From contig JALJCS010000037.1 in NCBI GenBank assembly GCA_023055355.1, positions 186,001 through 250,000 of the forward strand: a stretch of DNA of 64,000 nt. The letters run 5' to 3'. The translations under genes were made by a program, and so were the position numbers. This DNA is from Agelaius tricolor. Its lineage: Eukaryota > Chordata > Aves > Passeriformes > Icteridae. The notes below the pieces were generated by a model. The model searched no databases, was not told where the DNA came from, and saw only the letters and a list, made by a program, of their open reading frames with translations. Below are positions 1 through 11,840 of the stretch, piece after piece (positions within the stretch are counted from its first letter, which is position 1; each line of letters opens with the position of its first letter).

Positions 1-2851
1 AACTGTCCTGCTGGATGGACCTGGGCAGGGCAGGAGAAAGAATTTTATAGATAAGACACAATAAACAACCTTGAGAGTGAGAAATGAAGAGCCCTGACTC
101 CTTCTTCAAGTGCTGGGCTGGGAAAAGAGACTTTTAACAATCTCAGGGTCACTGTGAGCAGCTGAAGCCCTGACAAGAGGGGAAATCACACAGGGCTCTC
201 CATCCCTCTGCCCCCTTGGCCAGGGCTGGCTCTGGTCACAGCCTTGGTGTTAAACCCCATCAGCAGCCTGCAGCCTGTGCTCCCAGGGCCCTGCACAGCC
301 CAGCACTGCAGCAAACACAGCTCTCAGCACAGAGGGCTCTTTCCCATTTTCTCTTTAAATGCCTCCCTGCTTCTCCTGGGGCAGAGGAAGGTTGGTAAAT
401 AGAGCCCATGCTAGCACAGAAACACAAGCCTGGCCTGTCCCTGGGTTGTTTTTTTAGAAAATGTTCTCCACTGAGGCTTTTCTGTTCCCTCCAGTCTCCA
501 CACCGGGACCCCAAGCTTTGGCCAAGCCTCTGCTCCTAACACTTTTTTGTTTTCTTAAATGGACTGAGAAGTCCTTTCATAAAGTTCACTTGAGGAAAAC
601 ACATTCATGCCAGGGTCCAAGCAGGATTTCAGCTCAGCCCCTCACTCACATCAACAACATGAGTGAGCCTATCTCATGACAATGTCCTGGCCTTGAAGAA
701 CCACATCCATGCCCAAAAATCCATTTCTGAGCAGGTTTTTCACCCATGGAGCTGCAGGGATTTACAGCAATTCTCTCACTCCAGGTGATGGACACCAACC
801 TGAGGCTCTCCCTCAGCTGCCTCCTGCTGATGTGGTCCTGGGAAAACACAGTATTTAAGACATCTTCCCTCCCCATTTTCAAGTCTGGGCACCCAAGTGT
901 GAATATAAGTATCTGTTTTTACAAGTGTCCTGTAGTTTTTCCAACCTTAAAGTGCAGAAGGCAACGTTTAAAAAATGGGCAGAAGCACTTCTGCGTCAGA
1001 TTCATGTTTCAGACACTATTTTTTGAAGGGCAAGTTCTCACTGCTGGAGGAAGGCACAATAAAGTCCAACAGTGCTTTACAGGGTGACTCACCCTGACTC
1101 CATAAACAGGTCCTGGGACTAACCCTGACCCTGTTGTGTGGACCTGGCCAGACAACTTGCCCATCTCCTACGTTAGATTTCCATCAGAATTTAGGACAGG
1201 CACAGAAATGAGCAAGAAGACAACAAGAAGATACAGAAACACCTGGAAAACAAACCCCTGGCTGCAAAACAATTCAGTAAAGTCACAAAATAAGCCCAGC
1301 AGAATGAGTTGTCTTTCCTGGCTGCCCAGTCCCAGCCACCTCCCAGGGTGTATGAAACATCAGCATGGGATGGAGATGAGTTTCCCAGAGGTCCATGGAG
1401 GAAGGGAGCAGGAGTGGAGGCAGCAGAGAAAGTTTGGTGTTCCAGGGGAGCAGCCACACACTGCTCCAAAAGCTGAGCTTCCAGTCCTGCACAAGGAGGG
1501 GGAGGCTTTAATGAGAGCTAGGGAAAGCAGGCAGGTGGGAAGGGGCAGATGTGACAATCTGGGGGGGTTCCCTCCTGCGAGGATGAGTGGGCACCACAGG
1601 AATGAGGAATGAAACCCAGCACAGAGGTGGAGCCTGCCTGAAAACTGGCACAACACATCCCTGCACTGAAGGATTTCAGCTCTCACATGCTCCATTTTTC
1701 CAACCCAACAACATGAATTTTTCCACAGAAAGCAGATGCTTTTCTTGAAAGATTTCTTTGAGCAGAAATGCCAAATTCTCCATCAGGAAACTGTTCTGAG
1801 GGAAGCATTTTCAACCAGCCCCGTTCGAGGTCTATTTCAGGACTGGCCTTTGCTGGCCTGAGTCAGTCCTTTAACTCATCATGGGTTGTTTTTCCTGCCA
1901 TTAGGTACTTTTAAATTGAGAGTGTCTCTGCTCAGTCAAAGAGCTCCTGCTACTGTTTAGAGAAGCCCTTGCTCTGAGTCAGGCCATGAGCACAGAGCAG
2001 GCATCACCTCCCAGCAGGGAATCCCCATCCCAGCAGGACTGTGGCTCCTGTACAGGGATTGCCCATCCCTCCACACTTCCCTCTAACCTCCCTCCCCCCA
2101 AATCCAACTATTTCAAACCAGTTTTAAGGCATTTTTCACCCTACTCCACCCATTTCCAGAGTGATGTCAGAAGAGTTTGAAAGCATTGCCTGGTTCCACA
2201 GTTTGAAAGCATTGTCTGGTTCCACGGGGCCATTTCCACTCACGTTGCCACTGATGAGCTGGGAATTCTTTCCCTGCTGAGTTTCAGCTGCATCCATGTT
2301 GCATCCCCTGCCCTCCAAATGCAGGAGCAGGGTGACAAGGAGCAGCAGATGCCACCAGGACAGCAAGGAACGGCATCAAGCAGCTTGGGATGCTCCAATC
2401 ACGTCTCCAGGCCTCACTTCAGTGTTTTGCCACCCTTCCCAAGGAGGGCTCTGAGCAAAACCCTGTGTTTTCCATTACTGGGATGGGGTCTGGGCAAGCT
2501 GGGCTGCAAACAATGATCAATTATCAGAGTCCCATAGCTCTGACCTGTGCTGGGAGCAGCAACCTCTGCCTTGAGCCACAAAGCAGAGAAGCACCCAAGC
2601 AGGAATTTCACATATTTCCACTTAGGCTGGGGAAGACCTTTAGTTCCTCAGTTCCAACTGTTAGCACAACCACTGACACCACAACCACCAGTAAAATCAT
2701 GTCCCTGAGAGCCAGGCTTCTGGAATACTCTCAAAGATGGCAATTTAGCCTGTTCATTGCCTGACCACCCTGTCAGTGAAACAATTTCCCCATAATATCC
2801 CAATCTAAACTCCCCCAGCAGAACGTCAGAACATTTAATTTTGTCTAATTG
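1..2851. other. Intergenic DNA, no gene seen
   Basis: Mixed-composition upstream DNA without a supportable exon. The only structure noted is a 26-bp tandem duplication at 2174-2225 (AGTTTGAAAGCATTG... twice, one difference). The 3' end of a neighbouring gene was looked for, because I recall FBXW2 lying upstream of MEGF9 in mammals; no WD-repeat or F-box coding sequence is visible. Confidence 0.6.
2174..2225. repeat. 26-bp tandem duplication
   Basis: Two adjacent copies of a 26-bp unit beginning AGTTTGAAAGCATTG, at 2174-2199 and 2200-2225, differing at one base (GCCTGG versus GTCTGG). Confidence 0.9.
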
Positions 2852-2855
2852 CTTG

Positions 2856-3288
2856 TGACCTGGGAGAAGGGACTGGTCCCCACCTTGTTCTCCTCAGCCC
2901 TGGAAGGGTGTTGGAGCTAGAAGGTCAGTCTCAGCCTCCTTTTCTCCCAGCTAAAACCCCAATTGTATCAGCCTCTTTTCTCAAGTCTTGTGTGTCACTT
3001 TGATTTTTTTTTAAGACTTTTTAAGCCTTTTGATGTTTACATTCTTGTAATGAACTTTTAAAACACACTTTATGTAAATATCTTCTTGCTTTGCATTCTT
3101 TTATGGAAGAAATGCAATTTGATGGGCTGTTGGTTTGTCCAGTGTCATTGGAGAGGTGGCACTGTCACCCTCCAACCCACTGTCACTTCTAGAAATCTAT
3201 AAATGTTGGAGTCAGAAATTAAAAACTCTTTTTTTACCTCGAAAGAACAGTGTGTCTGTTTTGTGTTATTTCCTGTCCTAGAGTGACA
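2856..3288 (+). mobile_element. Probable solo LTR (433 bp), family uncertain
   Basis: The segment begins TG and ends CA, flanked by CTTG at 2852-2855 and 3289-3292, a possible 4-bp target duplication. Its 3' part has the layout of an LTR R-U5 region: TATAAAT at about 3199, then ATTAAA at about 3219, then a GT-rich stretch (GTGTGTCTGTTTTGTG). No internal retroviral genes flank it. A 4-bp duplication can arise by chance, so the ends are tentative. Confidence 0.4.
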
Positions 3289-3292
3289 CTTG

Positions 3293-4497
3293 TGCTGCAG
3301 ACCCTTCCCCAGCTCCCAAAGCACAACACTTTAATTTAACACAGCATTTCACACACACTACCGAGTTGCTCCCTGTTGAAAAACCACCTGGAGCCAGCAC
3401 GGCAGAGGAGAGCTCGCTGCCCCTGCCCTGCCCCTGGGTGCTGGGACCTTTTCCCACACCTCACCCTTCTCACATCTCCTCCCAGGAGGGAGCAGGGGAT
3501 TTGTGGCCTCCGCTTGCCCTCTTGTGGTGCAGCTCGGGCCAGGCACGGCAGTTATTTTCAGTATTTACCCCCTCAGTGGAGCTGCAAGCTCAGATCCCCA
3601 CATCACACCTGGAAAACCAGCACAGCATCCCCACGGACCTTTCCAGACCTCTCCAAAGCAGCAGCAGCTGTGCCGAGCTGCCCATCTCTGCAGCTCACAG
3701 CTTCATCCTTCCACTCAATGCTGGTTTTCATAGAAGCATTAAAAAAAAAAAAAATTCTCTATGCGTAAGAGGATTGGATTTCCAGTAAAAACTCCAGCCA
3801 AAAACCATTTGAAAGTTTGTGTTTGTTTGTTTTCTTTAAACAAATCAAAACAAACTCAGCTTTAGCCAAGAACTGAACCAGAAAGTTATTCTTGTCCCTC
3901 CACAAATAAAGTCCTGTGGAACACTGGATCCTTTCAAAGCAACAACAAAAGCTGTACCATAAATAGAGATTACTTGTTTTCACTTCTATCATTTCCATTA
4001 CAAAGACACTTCATCTTTTATTGAACTAGCTCGTGGTTTAAATTAAAATTTGTTTTTAAATAGAAATATTGTTCTCTTCACTCAGTGGTGAAGGCACACC
4101 AGGGTGGGAGATCAGTAACACTGGTGGCTCTTAGACTGTTCCTGTCATTTAGGAAGGTTTCTAAATTCAGAGACTGCCTGAAGTGAGTTAAATACATCTC
4201 CACAGAGGACCTTGGAGTGCTGGGTCTCCTGAGCTCAGCCTGCAACTCTTTCTAGAAACCTACAATTGCTCTGGTGCCCCAATGACACAAGGATGTGTTT
4301 GGTATTGCTGCACAACCTTCAGAAAGGTCCTGCACATCCCACACCTGGTCCCTCCCTTCATGCCCTTCATTGGAACCACTGGGATCCACAAGATTTTTCA
4401 CTCAGGCATGTGCTGTGAGCTCCAAGCAAGAAACACTGGATTAAAAGCACGTTTCATTTGACTCCCTTCCTGGAGGGGCTCCCAGCTGGGTGGCACA
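3293..4497. other. Intergenic DNA, nothing recognised
   Basis: Includes a 13-A run at 3741-3753 and AT-rich DNA at about 3800-4080. No exon or repeat family recognised on either strand. Confidence 0.5.
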
Positions 4498-4602
4498 GCA
4501 GAACCTGGTCTAAGGCAGGTGTCCCTGCCTGTGGCAGGGGATTGCAGCAAGATCTTCAAGGTCCCTTCCAACCCAAACCACTCTAGGGTGTGTGATTTAC
4601 AG
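4498..4602 (+). mobile_element. CR1 LINE, 3' end fragment
   Basis: Matches the avian CR1 3' tail: ACCTGGTCTA, GTGTCCCTGCC.GTGGCAGGGG, then ATCTTCAAGGTCCCTTCC and AACCCAAACCACTCTAG. Heavily 5' truncated, about 105 bp, on the + strand. Confidence 0.85.
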
Positions 4603-7600
4603 CCACAGCTTAGTGTAAGACACTCTGACAAGCAAATCCTGCAAGGGTTTGGGGTCACCATTCCCCAAAACAACCCAGCCCCCAGGCAGAGAAATCTGCT
4701 TGGATTGAACCCCAGCTCAGGACAGGGCCCAGAGGATGGAGCTGCATGTCCTGGGCAGGCAAGGCCAGAGGATTTAATAGCTCTATTGAGATCTGCTCTT
4801 AGAATCTGGATTTCAGAAAAAACAACAATCCCAAGAAAATCAATGGAAAAGCAATTTGCTGAATGGTGAAGACATAAGAGCCAGTCCATATTTTGACCAG
4901 CCCATCACAGGCACACCAAGCACTCTAAAAAGCCATTATTACTCCAACTTGCAAACAGCCCAAAGCACAAAGGGAGAAAAAAGCAGATTTAAAGGAGGAA
5001 ATGCACAGGGGGAGACCCTGCACCGTTTGGGATTTCAGGAGGTGGCAGCCAGGAGTGCTCTGCTGCCATCTCCAGTGCAAGGGAGAAACCTGCCTTGTAC
5101 TGCACTGCCGCTGCTTGGTGGTGGATGCTGCACACATTTGGCAAGTTCGAGAAACCCCTGGCCACTTGCTGGGGGTGAAGGTCAGGAGGCCAAGTTCTCA
5201 TTCCTGCAGATCATCAGCTGGGCAGGGCCAGCCTCCCCTGGTCACTGTCCCAAAGGAGCTGCATCACTCTGCTCCAGACTGGGGGCTCTGCTGGCTCAGG
5301 TCGAGGCGAGCCTCGACCCAAGGGCATTAACCCTTTCTGCACCACTGCAGCACCTTTCACTGCTGTATCAGCCCCTCAGAGGGCAGCCAAGAGACTTAGA
5401 CCAGTAGCTGGCCATGTTTCATCTTTCACTTGTACGTATTTTCAGGACTGACACAGTTTAACCAAAGCCAAAACCCCACCTGAAAGGTGATTAGTGTCAG
5501 ACTGGAGCCATGCCAGCTGCTGTATGGGACTCTTCATTGTCCCTTACCAACAACCAGGCCAGGTACCAGGGGGTTCAGAATTACTGTGGGTGAAGCCTCT
5601 CACCAGGCAGCCCCTCAGCCAAGGGGAGAAAGAAGTTTGGGAATGCCTAAAGCTTGTATTTTCACCACTAATTTAGTGATGATTTAGCCTATTGTCTGAC
5701 AGCTCTTTTGGCAGCAAGGATTTTTATCAATAAAGCAAAGTAGGGAAGCTTTGCATGTCAATGAGAGCAGAGGCACAGGTACAGAGCAGTGAAGGTGACA
5801 GAGAAGCCACAGCCACCCTCAGTGGCACCAGAAACCACTGACACAGGCTCAGAGAGGGAAACAGGGATGGACATTGCCACAGGGGAAACAAAAACCCCAG
5901 AAATCTGCAGCAAATCCCTCAGCTGGGCAGGAGAGTGCTCATCCCACAGGCTGCCCCTCTCCCCAGCAGGGCAGGAGAGCCTGAGCCCTCCATGAACCCT
6001 CACCCTTCCTCCTGGGTGAGGGCACACTCTGGCACCAGTGCACGTCACCCAGGCCCACAGCAAAACCACCAGAAAATCCCACTCTGGGCACTGGCTGGGA
6101 CACAGCTCATGGGAGCACTCAAAACACCTGGGAAAACCCAAACCCCAGCTCAGCTTAACTCAGCCCAGCTGGGGGAATTCACCTCTAATCACCCCCCAGG
6201 CTCTGCTGCAGCCCCGGGGTCTCTGTAAATGTTCCCTGCCCTTCCTAGAGGAGCCAGAGTGCCCCTGACAGAGGCTTTGATGCCATTTCTGTTGTTCTCA
6301 AGGGCACCTTGTTGTCATTGCCCCCAGCACCATCTGTTCCCCCTTTACACTCCCCAAATGTTCTTTTTTTCTCCCAGGTATTTCCCACTGCTGCACCTCC
6401 TGCTCCTTGAGGCAGCCACCCCTGAGAGTGCACGGATTACAGCACTCAGTGCTGGAACTGCTGTATCCTGTGAACAGTCTACCAGCTAATTAGTAATTAA
6501 TGATTTGCACATCCCTAATGCTTCCTTTCCAGGCTAGCAGAGCATTTGATGAGCATAAAGAAACCAAAACTCATCATTCCCCAGAGCCAGCAGGGAGCCC
6601 AGCACACCCAGGGCTGCCAAAAGCTGCTCACACCAGCTGCTGGGACAGGGCAGTTTTGGGGCACCAGCCCCATCCTCATGTGCACCATTCACAGCAGAGC
6701 ACACCTGGCTGCCACCTCCAACAACTCCAAACAGTGCAGGGTGCACATCCTTGAGCTACAGACAGTTTTTTTCTGTGCCCTTCCATCCAACAGAGCCATG
6801 TGCAGCCATATCCAACACAGAACACCACATTCCCCCCTCGTTTTTCTTCTCCCCTAGCCCAACATAAGCATTACATTCTTTTTGAGACACAGCTCTGGTG
6901 TTGAACACCATCATAATTTAGGAATTTAAACACCATTGAAGCCCCTGCCTGCTGCCTCTCCCCCCTCCCAGGGCTGCAGAGGGGAGCAGGACCCCAAATC
7001 AGCAGCAGCTGCCAGCAGCAATTGGCATCCCAGCTGCAAATAACTCTGGCTCCCTTGGCCCTCATAAATAAAGAGGAAAAAAGTTAAGAATTGCTTTGCC
7101 AGATGGCTGTAGATCATAAGTGATCTGTCAGAGGAAAAATAAACTGCTCACTGCTTTTCCCCACAGGGCTGAAGCATACCTGGATTTCCACTTTGATAAG
7201 AGCAGAAACCTCACCCATACAGGGAGAAACAACATGAACTTTGCAGAGCTGGAGCTGCAGGTCCATCACCCTCAATCCTCTGTGCTTTGTGCCCCTTGCT
7301 TGTGTTTATTTAGAGGTCAATAAGCTTTCCCAGGAGATCTGAACCCACCACACAGACAGGTACATGGGGTGTGCACATGGCTCTGTGCCAGCCCCAGGAG
7401 CAGCTCCCTGCTCCAGCACCCTCTGGAGAGACAAAACTGTGCAGGAGTCCATGAGCTGCAGCTGTTGGGAACCTGCTCCAGAAAGGCTCTTTCTGCCTTT
7501 CCACAGAGATTCAACACCCCAAGCACTCTTTTGGGTTTAAGGCAGCAAAGCCCAGGCAGTACCTGGGGCCTCAGGGCCACCTCTGCCTCAGCCCACCTGC

Positions 7601-7747
7601 TGCTGCTGCTGGGACAAATCCCTCTGGCCAGGCTGTGCCACGTGCCAGTGCTCACCTCCTGAGCACCCCACCCTCCGTGGTACCACCAGGGGAGATGAGC
7701 TACCTGTCCCTGGGACTGGGGAGAGCAGGCTTCATCACCCCAACAGC
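4603..7747. other. Intergenic DNA, no gene seen
   Basis: No supportable exon. A small palindrome lies at 5299-5318 (GGTCGAGGC-GA-GCCTCGACC), CpG-containing in a CpG-poor setting. The rest is plain unique-looking sequence with Pro/Ser-rich shadow frames. Confidence 0.5.
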
Positions 7748-8165
7748 CCTGCACCCCAAAACAGAACCATCCCCTCAGCACACAGAGACCACACCAAGGG
7801 CACAGCCAGGAACAGCCCCTGCACCCCAAAACAGAACCATCCCCTCAGCACACAGAGCCCACACCAAGGGCACAGCCAGGAACAGCCCCTGTACCCCACA
7901 AACACACCCATCCCCTCAGCACACAGAGACCACCTCACCCCCAGGGCACAGCCTTAATGGGACAGCCAGGGACAGCCCCTGCACCCCAAAACTCAACAAT
8001 CCCCTAGAGCACACAGAGCCCACCTCACCCCAAGGGCACTTGCTGGGACAGCCAAGGGTCCTATACCCCACAAACACAACAATCCCCTACAGCACACAGA
8101 GCCCACCTCACCCCCAGGGCACAGCCTTACCTGGAACAGCCAGGGGTCCTGCACCCACAGCTCAG
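7748..8165. repeat. Minisatellite, 70-90 bp unit, about five and a half copies
   Basis: Units start at CCT(G/A)(C/T)ACCCCA in positions 7748, 7818, 7888, 7978, 8060 and 8148. Spacings are 70, 70, 90, 82 and 88 bp. Each unit carries AATCCCCT or CATCCCCT, CAGCACACAGAG, CAAGGGCACA or CAGGGCACA, and GACAGCCAGG-like blocks. The longer units have an extra CCTTAATGGG/CCTTACCTGG-like insertion. Long open frames across it on both strands are a by-product of the repeat. Confidence 0.9.
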
Positions 8166-9615
8166 AGAGGAGAGCAGCCCTTCCTGGGGCAGAGATAACT
8201 CCTGAAACTGCTCCCATCGGCAGTTTCCCACTGGGGGCTGGCCCTGATCACCAGCACCTGTGCCAGGGCAGGGCTCAGGGCTCTGCTGCCACCTGCAGCC
8301 ACTGATTTGCAGATTGGCTGCAGCTGTGGCAGGAGCTGCCAGCTCATCAGAGCATCCCAGAATCAGGTGTGATCTCCCCTGGGAAGGGATCCATAAGAAC
8401 CATCCCCTCCTCCTTGCAGGAGTACCTCACACTGACCTGAGCATCAGCACCTTGCTGCCTTCAGGCTCTGGGGCTTTGGGCTACAGCTGCCACTTCTCAC
8501 TGGGAGGATCCCAGTCTGCTCTGGGCTGTGGTCAGTACAGGGGATCTGGTTTGTCCTGACCCCTTCAGGTCAGGACAGACCTTCCCCTGAGTCATTTCAC
8601 CATAATTACACATCAATAAAGAAGTTTCCCCAAATGACTAAAGCTCATGCTGGGCTTAATAGAGAGCCATGGGGTTTCATCCAGTGCTGGTGTTCCTCTG
8701 CCTCTACTTTTGAAGGAAACTAAATAGGAATTAGCTAGAGACAGCAGATCCTGAAGCTGGATCTTTTCATCACACCTGTTTAAAAGGTGAGTGGGACAGA
8801 GGACACTGCCCTGTTACAAACCCTTACCTCCAGGAGAGCCCACAACAGGCCCAACATACCTGCCAGACTTCTTCTTGCCAGATTTTTAGAGTCTTTATGG
8901 GCCAGGCTGACTCAAGAGGCATCATCCAAATTTCCTTGTCCTGAGATTTCCCTCTTTGCCTGGTTTCTGGCCTCAGCCCACCTTGCCCACATCAAGCAGA
9001 TGGTGCCCTGAGCCTCGTGCTGGAAGTGCTGTTGGCCCCAGTGAAGCGTGACACGCCGAGTTGTGCCTAACAAAGGGCTCCTCTGTCTGCCTTTCCAGGG
9101 AGGGTGATTATAGCCAGCGTTTATTTTGGCCTGGGACCAAAACATGCATCAGTGTGCCTCATCCTGTGCACTTCTGTGTGCAGCTCTGACAGGCATGGGG
9201 GGCTTGCAGATGCCAGGCCAGGCTGGAGGGAGGATTTTCAGGAGTTAAAAATCTTCTTCCCGTACACACACTCTTCAGAGGAACGGGCCCAGGGCATCCT
9301 GGCAGCCTGGGGAAGGTCCATACTGGCCCCATGTGTGCCCATCCGTGCCCAGTTTGCTGTGGGGCACTGGTGAGTGCCAGGGATCTGCTCCACAGTCCCA
9401 GCTGTGGGGCTGGGCTGTGCCGTAATTAATTCTGGCTTCTCACAGTGGGATGGTGATACTGAACCTGCATCATAAATGTGTCAGGAAGCAGCAAGAAGAG
9501 CAGCAGGTTCACATGTGCAGGGAGGATGGCTCTGCAGAGGCTGGGGCTGTTCCCATTCCCAGTGCACAGAGCTCCTGCACAAACGTGGCTCTCCACACCA
9601 GCTGGGGCAGGTGCT
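8166..9615. other. Intergenic DNA, nothing recognised
   Basis: No exon or known repeat identified on either strand. Confidence 0.5.
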
Positions 9616-9621
9616 GTTCCC

Positions 9622-9998
9622 TGTCACAGACATCTTTTATGGAAAATCCTTTCCTTAGGATTTTGCCTCCTGAGAAGCCTCAGGAACAAAATGTAACCAA
9701 TGGTTATCTGCTGCTGTGGAATGCAACAGGTGGATCTTTGATTGGCACATTTTGGATGTTTCTAATTAGTGGCCAATCACAGCCCAGCTGGCTCGGACAG
9801 AGAGTCTGAGACAGAGCCTTTGTTATCATTCCTTCCTATTCTATTCTTAGCTGGCCTTCTGATGAAACCTTTTCTTCTATTCTTTTACTATAGTTTTAAT
9901 GTAATATATATCATAAAATAACAAATCAAGCCTTCTGAAACATGGAGTCAGATCCTCATCTCCTCCCTCATCTTGAGACCCCTGTGAACACGGTCACA
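9622..9998 (+). mobile_element. Solo LTR, ERVK-like, 377 bp with 6-bp target duplication
   Basis: Starts TGTCACAGACATC and ends GGTCACA, flanked by perfect GTTCCC at 9616-9621 and 9999-10004. A 6-bp duplication is typical of class II (ERVK-type) endogenous retroviruses. An internal AT-rich block (about 9885-9930) contains the likely polyadenylation region, followed by AAGCCTTCTGAAACATGGAG. Two more copies of the same family are at 10122-10509 and 48638-49019. No gag/pol/env remains, so it is a recombination product. The family looks songbird-specific to me, from memory. Confidence 0.9.
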
Positions 9999-10121
9999 GT
10001 TCCCCACCTTAGAGCTCAGTTCCTTTGAGGGTGATGCCCCCCTTTCCCTGCAAACTGGTGCACCAGGGTCAGGAGAGGCCCTGAAACTGCATTTGGTAGC
10101 CTCAAAAGAAACACCAGCAGG

Positions 10122-10509
10122 TGTGGTGGTGTTTGCAGGATGAGGGAAGAGATGAGAATCTTGACTCCATGTTTCAGAAGGCTGATTTATTATTTTATGA
10201 TATATATTATATTAAAAGAAAATGATATAATAAAGATATACTAAAAGAATAGAAAAAAGGATTTCATCAGAAGGCTTGAAAGGAAAAAAAAATGAAATGA
10301 TAATAAAATCTTGTGCTGACCAGAGTCCCAACACAGCTGGACTGTGATTGGTCATCAAGTAGAAACAACTCACGTGGACCAATCCCAGATGCACCTGTTG
10401 CATTCCACAGCAGCAGATAACCATTGGTTACAGTTTGTTTCTGAGGCCTCTCAGCTTCTCAGGAGGAAAACCCTAGCAAAAGTATTTTTCAGAAAACACG
10501 TCCATGGCA
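10122..10509 (-). mobile_element. Solo LTR of the same family, inverted orientation
   Basis: On the + strand it begins TGTGGTGGTGTTTGCAGG and ends CCATGGCA. It shares with the 9622-9998 copy, in reverse complement, the ACTCCATGTTTCAGAAGGCT block, the AT-rich block, TTTCATCAGAAGG, CACCTGTTGCATTCCAC and AGATAACCATTGGTTAC. Flanks AGCAGG (10116-10121) and TGCAGG (10510-10515) match at five of six positions, fitting an aged 6-bp duplication. It is 388 bp long and more diverged than the other two copies. Confidence 0.88.
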
Positions 10510-10515
10510 TGCAGG

Positions 10516-11103
10516 GTGCTGGGCAGCAGCAATAGCTCACCTGGGGTGACAGAGCCCCGGGGCAGAGGCTGGGACACTCAGTCCCCACCGCTGCTGCTGC
10601 CACAGGTGCTGCCCCTGTGTGAGCAGCTCCCTGCTGTGCTTTTGGCACATCCTTTGCTGAGCTGTGAACGTCAAAGCAGACAGCATCTGCTCTCTGTGCC
10701 GTGCTGTAATTAGGAAACAATATTATTAAAACCACTTCCCATCTCTGCTTTCTTTTCATCTCCCCTCCTTCTCCTTGTTTCTCTGTTCTCCCTGGTGCAG
10801 CCCCTGGCCTTTGGGCTGCATGCTGATGAGCTGTTGTTTGGTCTAATCTGCAGTGCTTGTTAACAGGGCTGTTAACACAGTTTGGAACCACCTGCTCTGG
10901 GCTGGCTTCCCCCAAGTCCTGCCCCTCCAAATCAGAGCCCATTGCTGGGGAGGTGCTGGGCTTGTTGCTCTTTTCTGCTCCAGATGCTCACAGGCACAAG
11001 CTCTGCCACCCACGTTGAAACTGAGCTCTGCCCAAATCCATGTTTGCTGTGATGGCATCTGTGCCAATGTGATGTTTTTGTAAATCACCACATACAGCCA
11101 TTG
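10516..11103. other. Intergenic DNA between LTR and microsatellite
   Basis: Unique-looking sequence without a supportable exon. Confidence 0.5.
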
Positions 11104-11368
11104 CATATATATCAATCTATCAATCAATCAATCTATCTATCTATATGTATATATATAAATATATAATATATATCTATGTATATCTATATAACAATATATA
11201 CATAAATATATATCAATATTTATATCTATATAGATATATGTATCATATACATCAATATCTATATATCTATATCAATATATACCTATATATATATATGTAT
11301 ATATATATCTATATATCTCTATATATATCAATATATATCAATATCTATATCTCTATGTATATCTATAC
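11104..11368. repeat. AT-rich microsatellite (ATCT/ATAT mixed), about 265 bp
   Basis: Runs of TATATATC, ATCAATCAATC, CTATCTATCTAT and CTATATATCT, interrupted and mixed, composed almost wholly of A and T with a regular C. Frames through it give Tyr/Ile-only translations and are not genes. Confidence 0.95.
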
Positions 11369-11439
11369 ACCCAGCCTTGTAACCTTCCCCACAATTTTTG
11401 GGTTCCAAAAAGAGCATGGTCAGAGCTGGCAGCCACCAA

Positions 11440-11840
11440 AGTAGTTACAGGGATGGAGCACCTCTCCTGGAAGGGAAGGCTGAGAGAAATGGGTTTGTTC
11501 AGCCTGGAAAAGAGAAGGACTGAGGTCACCTTATTGTGGCCTTCCAGGATCTGAGGGGAGCCTACAAGAAAAATGGAGAGAGGGCATGGAGTGATCAGAC
11601 AAGGTGGAATGACTTCAAACTGAAAGAGAGTAGGTTTACATGAGATATTAGGAAGAGATTGTTCCCTTTGAGGATGCCCAGAGAAGCTGTAGCTGCCTCT
11701 GGATCCCTGGCAGTGTCCAAGGGCAGGTTGGATGAGGCTTGGAGCACCCTGGGATAGTGGGAGGTGTCCCTGCCCATGGCAGGAGGTGGAATGAGGTGAT
11801 CTTTAATGTCCTTTCCAAACCAAACCATTCTGTGATTCTG
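11440..11840 (+). mobile_element. CR1 LINE, 3' fragment about 400 bp
   Basis: Typical avian CR1 3' region: GGAAGGCTGAGAGAA.TGGG, TTCAGCCTGGAAAAGAGAAG, CCTTATTGTGGCCTTCCAG, ATTAGGAAGAGATTGTTCCC, GTGTCCCTGCCCATGGCAGG. It ends with CCATTCTGTGATTCTG. 5' truncated, + strand; it starts about 70 bp after the AT microsatellite. Confidence 0.95.

Noticed and set aside
1..3300. Possible 3' end of FBXW2, expected upstream from mammalian gene order
   Set aside because: No F-box or WD40 coding sequence could be read on either strand; the AT-rich stretch near 3.0-3.3 kb fits an LTR better than a 3' UTR.
11145..11444. Tyr/Ile-rich 99-codon frame
   Set aside because: Translation of the AT microsatellite.
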